A DNA stretch of 9,624 bases from Chlamydia trachomatis. GTDB lineage: Bacteria; Chlamydiota; Chlamydiia; Chlamydiales; 2-12-FULL-49-11. The translations under genes and the position numbers were made by a program. Each line of letters begins with the position of its first letter. Position 1 is the stretch's first letter. This document shows, one piece after another, positions 6,766-9,624 of the stretch. The notes under the pieces are model-generated. The model was not told where the DNA came from. It did not search any database and worked only from the letters and a program-made list of their open reading frames with translations. The DNA lies in the NCBI GenBank assembly GCA_945877885.1, contig CAMCSI010000041.1:1-9624 (forward strand), in the 5' to 3' direction.

Positions 6766-7788
6766 ATGAAGAATATTATCTCTAAATTTATTTTTATTTT
6801 CCTATTTTCTACAAGCTCACTCCTATTTGGTCACACTATCCAAACTAACAATACGATTTTGGCCCATGTAGGTAAAAAAGCAATCACTGCCTTAGATGTA
6901 AAAAGAGAAATGGATAGACAGCTCTATTTATATGACAAGACCGCTTTTAATAACCCAGAGGGTGTATTTGCTCATTACAATCAAAACTGGAAATACACGT
7001 TAAAAAAAATTGTTCAAGATGAACTCATGTTACTTGAAGCCGAAGCGTTAAAATTTTCTATCCCTTCCCATGAAATCACAAAGAAAACAACAGAGTTATA
7101 TGGGGACAGTCCAATTCCTTTATACCAATTCCTTTCAATCACTCCAGAGGAAGCCAAAGAAAATGGTAAACGTGAGTTATACAGCATGTACCTTAGTTAT
7201 TTAAAAATATGGGACAAATGCAACATAGAGGCAACTCCTAAAGAAGTTCAAAAGTCCTATCAAAGCTTTATCAAAGATCTGCCGATGAAAGATAAGTGGA
7301 TCTATCAAGCAATGTATGTTCAGGGAAAAGATGAGCAATTGGTGAAAATGACATCCAATACCATTTCTCAAATGCTAAAGGAGGGTAATTATTCCAATCT
7401 TGCAGCCATTGTAGATAGTCTATCAGCGAGTAATGAGGTAAAAGTGGGTATGTCTAAAGACATTAAATTAACCACTAAAGAGCTTTCTCCTAGCTTATTA
7501 GCAGTCCTTGAAAATCTTGAAGAAGGCATGATGTCAGATGTGATCACTGGGCAAAGTGCAGGAAACTATACAGGTAAAGTGCTTCATTTGAAAGAAGTGC
7601 AAAAAGAGCCTATTCCTGAATTTTCAGACATTTCTGATCAATTAAGAAATAGTATCGTAACTGCAGCCTCCGAGCAGCTTGCTGAAAAATTCTTTAACGA
7701 TTTAATCAAAAAGCACGGTGTGGAAGGACTTTATGGAAAAGATCTAGCTCAAAGTCAATTAGTACTATTTACCTTAAACAATGAATAA
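6766..7788 (+). CDS. exported SurA/PpiC-like chaperone or peptidyl-prolyl isomerase
   Basis: This is a probable periplasmic protein of about 340 residues from the ATG at 6766. It begins with a signal peptide: MKNIISK, then a hydrophobic run to about residue 21, with likely cleavage near LLFG-H. Residues 30-120 resemble a SurA N-terminal domain (ILAHVGKKAITALDVKREM, then KIVQDELMLLEAEAL). Residues about 176-278 resemble a degenerate parvulin domain (KWIYQAMYV, then LENLEEGMMSDVITGQ and KVLHLKEV). This fits a chaperone for outer-membrane proteins. The frame is open back to 6691 inside rsmB, and ATG 6754 is another candidate start, but 6766 gives the cleanest signal peptide. None has a clear Shine-Dalgarno, so coupling to rsmB termination at 6737 is likely. 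Its end overlaps ksgA by eight bases. Isomerase activity is uncertain because the parvulin domain is weak. Confidence 0.75.
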   Translation: MKNIISKFIFIFLFSTSSLLFGHTIQTNNTILAHVGKKAITALDVKREMDRQLYLYDKTAFNNPEGVFAHYNQNWKYTLKKIVQDELMLLEAEALKFSIPSHEITKKTTELYGDSPIPLYQFLSITPEEAKENGKRELYSMYLSYLKIWDKCNIEATPKEVQKSYQSFIKDLPMKDKWIYQAMYVQGKDEQLVKMTSNTISQMLKEGNYSNLAAIVDSLSASNEVKVGMSKDIKLTTKELSPSLLAVLENLEEGMMSDVITGQSAGNYTGKVLHLKEVQKEPIPEFSDISDQLRNSIVTAASEQLAEKFFNDLIKKHGVEGLYGKDLAQSQLVLFTLNNE

Positions 7789-8605
7789 ATTTAACCCTAC
7801 AAAGATTTCCGAAATCAAGAAAATTTGGGAAGAAGAAGGATTTAAGTTAAAGAAAGGTTTATCACAAAACTTCTTGATAGATCAAAATGTCGTTGATAAA
7901 ATTATCCTTGCTGCCGCTATTAACCCAGGCGATATTGTCTTAGAAATTGGACCTGGATCAGGAGCATTAACTGCATCTTTATTAGATAAGGGAGCAATTG
8001 TTTATGCAGTTGAATTTGATCGCTCTGCCGCTTCCATTTTACGTAAATACTTAGGCGATAATGAGAACTTTCATTTAATTGAAGGGGACATTTTAGATAC
8101 GGATCTTTCCTTTCTACCCACGGGAACAAAAATTGTATCCAACCTCCCCTATCACATCACATCCCCCATCATAGCACTCATTGCAGATAAAGGTCCCATT
8201 TTTTCCTCCTCAATACTTATGGTGCAAAAGGAGATGGCAGATCGTATTATGGCTGAGGCTCCTTCTCGCAATAGAAGCTCATTTTCTGTTTTTACAGATT
8301 ATTTTTTTGAAAAGAAATCTCTTTTTGTAGTAAAACCTGGCTGCTTTACCCCGAAGCCAAAAGTTGATTCTGTGATCATTTCATTAATTTCTAAAAAGAC
8401 GCTGCCACTACAAAATGCCGATGGCTTTGTTGCTTTTGTTCGTAAAGCCTTTTCTCAAAAACGAAAAATGATCTCCTCGGTCATGAAAGAATTTCCTATC
8501 GCAGAATCCTTAGCTCAAATTGGGTGCAATCATAAAGCAAGACCTGAAGAACTTAGCTGTCAGAACTTTTTAGATTTATACTGCCTTTTGTTTCCGTCTA
8601 GATAA
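7781..8605 (+). CDS. ksgA: 16S rRNA adenine(1518/1519)-N6-dimethyltransferase
   Basis: KsgA (RsmA) dimethylates two adjacent adenines in helix 45 of 16S rRNA late in 30S assembly, using S-adenosylmethionine. The 274-residue protein shows the whole family pattern: KKGLSQNFLID (24-34), the SAM site VLEIGPGSGALT (53-64), the acidic VEFDR (77-81), EGDILD (101-106), the catalytic NLPY (121-124), CFTPKPKVDSVI (188-199) and FSQKRKMI (224-231). The length is normal. The ATG overlaps the stop of the upstream SurA-like gene by eight bases and has no strong Shine-Dalgarno, which suggests translational coupling. It is the last gene of the rsmB-surA-like-ksgA operon. The 3' end overlaps the convergent carboxypeptidase gene by 30 bases, and no terminator hairpin is visible after the stop. 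Confidence 0.97.
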   Translation: MNKFNPTKISEIKKIWEEEGFKLKKGLSQNFLIDQNVVDKIILAAAINPGDIVLEIGPGSGALTASLLDKGAIVYAVEFDRSAASILRKYLGDNENFHLIEGDILDTDLSFLPTGTKIVSNLPYHITSPIIALIADKGPIFSSSILMVQKEMADRIMAEAPSRNRSSFSVFTDYFFEKKSLFVVKPGCFTPKPKVDSVIISLISKKTLPLQNADGFVAFVRKAFSQKRKMISSVMKEFPIAESLAQIGCNHKARPEELSCQNFLDLYCLLFPSR

Positions 8606-9624
8606 AGCGTAAAAAAAGATCAAAAAGCTTAATACCGAAGTGATTGGATAGGTAGCCAAAAACTTAATCATTTGATTGATCACGCTGCGGATTTTATAGG
8701 TAACGCTATGATCTACAAGATTTTCCGCAAAAATACTTTGTTGATAAATGGCAGAACCATCATCTGAGTAGATATCCACTGTCCCAACTAGATCACCAGG
8801 TTTAATAGGGTTAAAAATAGGCTCCCAGTGAACCTGCACATCAATATTTTCCTCTTCGGATGGGTAGTAGGAAAGAATACAATCATCTTTTAACGAAGCC
8901 ACCACTGTATCATTTCCCCAAGGATAGTCATGAGTAAATTTAGCTTCTTTAGCATTGAATAATACTCTATTCATACTCATCTCTTCATATACTGCAGTTA
9001 AGATTTTTAAAATGTCAGCAAATCGTTGATCAGATGTTTCCCCATTATTTACAACAGCTACAATAGATCTATTGTTTTTCTCTGCAAATACAGCCACATT
9101 ATGCTTTGCTCTTCTATGATAACCTGTTTTACCCCCTACGACAAAGGGGCAATAGTATTTACTATCTTCTCGTATGAGGGCATTTGTTGTCTTAAGCTCT
9201 CTTACTGGGGCTTTGTTTGTTGCTGGTATCTCATAGGTAGTGGTAGCCATAATATCTCGAATAAGCTTATGCTTTATAGCCCGCTTTAATATGAGTGCAA
9301 GATCATGAGCAGTTGTCACATGATCTGGGTGGTGAAGTCCATGGGGATTGACAAAATGGGTATTTTTACACCCGATGCCCCGTAAATATCGGTTCATATT
9401 TCCCATAAATTCGGCAATACTTTTAGCATAAACAGAGGCAAGAACATTGCCTGCATCATTTGCCGATTTTACCATAAAGGCTCTTAATAAATCGCCAAGA
9501 GATAATATCTCCCCACCTTTTAAATAAATAGTTGTGCCATCATCTTCTAATAAATGGGGCTCTAACGAAAAATTGCTCTCAACCTTCTTTTTTTCCGATA
9601 TTTTTTGCAAAACATCAGGGCTAC
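8576..9624 (-). CDS. dacF: D-alanyl-D-alanine carboxypeptidase, peptidase S11 (DacF/PBP5 type), 5' end missing
   Basis: These 348 visible residues are the C-terminal part of a penicillin-binding carboxypeptidase that trims the terminal D-Ala of peptidoglycan stem peptides. The frame is open to the right edge. A TTG at 9610 could be read as a start but lies inside the catalytic domain, so the gene is cut by the window and the SxxK nucleophile motif is outside. Visible are the SxN motif as SAND (residues 53-56 of the visible part), NPHGLHHPDHVTTAHDLA (about 92-109) and the KTG motif in VGGKTGYHRRAKHN (about 162-175). A C-terminal beta domain follows, then a membrane helix near the end (LATYPITSVLSFLIFFYAL) with a basic tail, fitting inner-membrane anchoring facing the periplasm. 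In chlamydiae this fits transient division-site peptidoglycan. It converges on ksgA. Confidence 0.93.
   Translation of the reverse strand, partial: SPDVLQKISEKKKVESNFSLEPHLLEDDGTTIYLKGGEILSLGDLLRAFMVKSANDAGNVLASVYAKSIAEFMGNMNRYLRGIGCKNTHFVNPHGLHHPDHVTTAHDLALILKRAIKHKLIRDIMATTTYEIPATNKAPVRELKTTNALIREDSKYYCPFVVGGKTGYHRRAKHNVAVFAEKNNRSIVAVVNNGETSDQRFADILKILTAVYEEMSMNRVLFNAKEAKFTHDYPWGNDTVVASLKDDCILSYYPSEEENIDVQVHWEPIFNPIKPGDLVGTVDIYSDDGSAIYQQSIFAENLVDHSVTYKIRSVINQMIKFLATYPITSVLSFLIFFYALSRRKQKAV

Noticed and set aside
9026..9289. Plus-strand ORF of 87 codons opposite dacF
   Set aside because: It is a shadow of the carboxypeptidase coding frame. The Cys- and Ser-rich sequence looks like a random antisense translation.

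Overview
The window looks like part of the chromosome of a member of the Chlamydiota, probably an environmental (Chlamydia-like) lineage rather than a Chlamydia species. The main evidence is the gene order lnt-lpxC-fabZ-lpxA-fmt on one strand. As I remember it, this order is characteristic of chlamydiae. The DNA is AT-rich, genes are closely packed and often overlap by 8-30 bases, and the proteins are standard housekeeping types. No tRNA, rRNA, CRISPR array, insertion sequence or phage gene is visible.

Left part (1-5543, all on the minus strand, transcribed right to left): doxX - lnt - lpxC - fabZ - lpxA - fmt, then the first 30 codons of an alanine-rich protein that runs off the left edge. 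The genes from doxX to fmt overlap or are separated by at most 54 bases, so they probably form one operon. LpxA and LpxC catalyse the first two steps of lipid A synthesis. FabZ makes acyl-ACP for membranes. Lnt adds the third acyl chain to lipoproteins. Fmt formylates initiator tRNA. The shared theme is envelope lipid synthesis.

Middle (5544-5606): a 63-base divergent intergenic region. It carries a perfect extended -10 element placed so that the rightward transcript would begin at or next to the ATG of rsmB.

Right part: on the plus strand, rsmB - a SurA/PpiC-like exported protein - ksgA. Two 16S rRNA methyltransferases therefore flank a probable periplasmic chaperone. On the minus strand at the right edge is the 3' part of a D-alanyl-D-alanine carboxypeptidase gene, whose end overlaps the end of ksgA by 30 bases.

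I see no new multi-gene system. The best observations are local. First, lnt is complete and in frame from 5104 to 3521 except for one in-frame TAG at codon 56. Second, rsmB is probably translated from a leaderless transcript. Third, lpxC has a TTG start whose Shine-Dalgarno lies inside a small perfect hairpin. Fourth, LpxA keeps the catalytic His but lacks three other active-site histidines of the E. coli enzyme. Fifth, an in-frame 15-bp tandem repeat encodes a polyalanine stretch.
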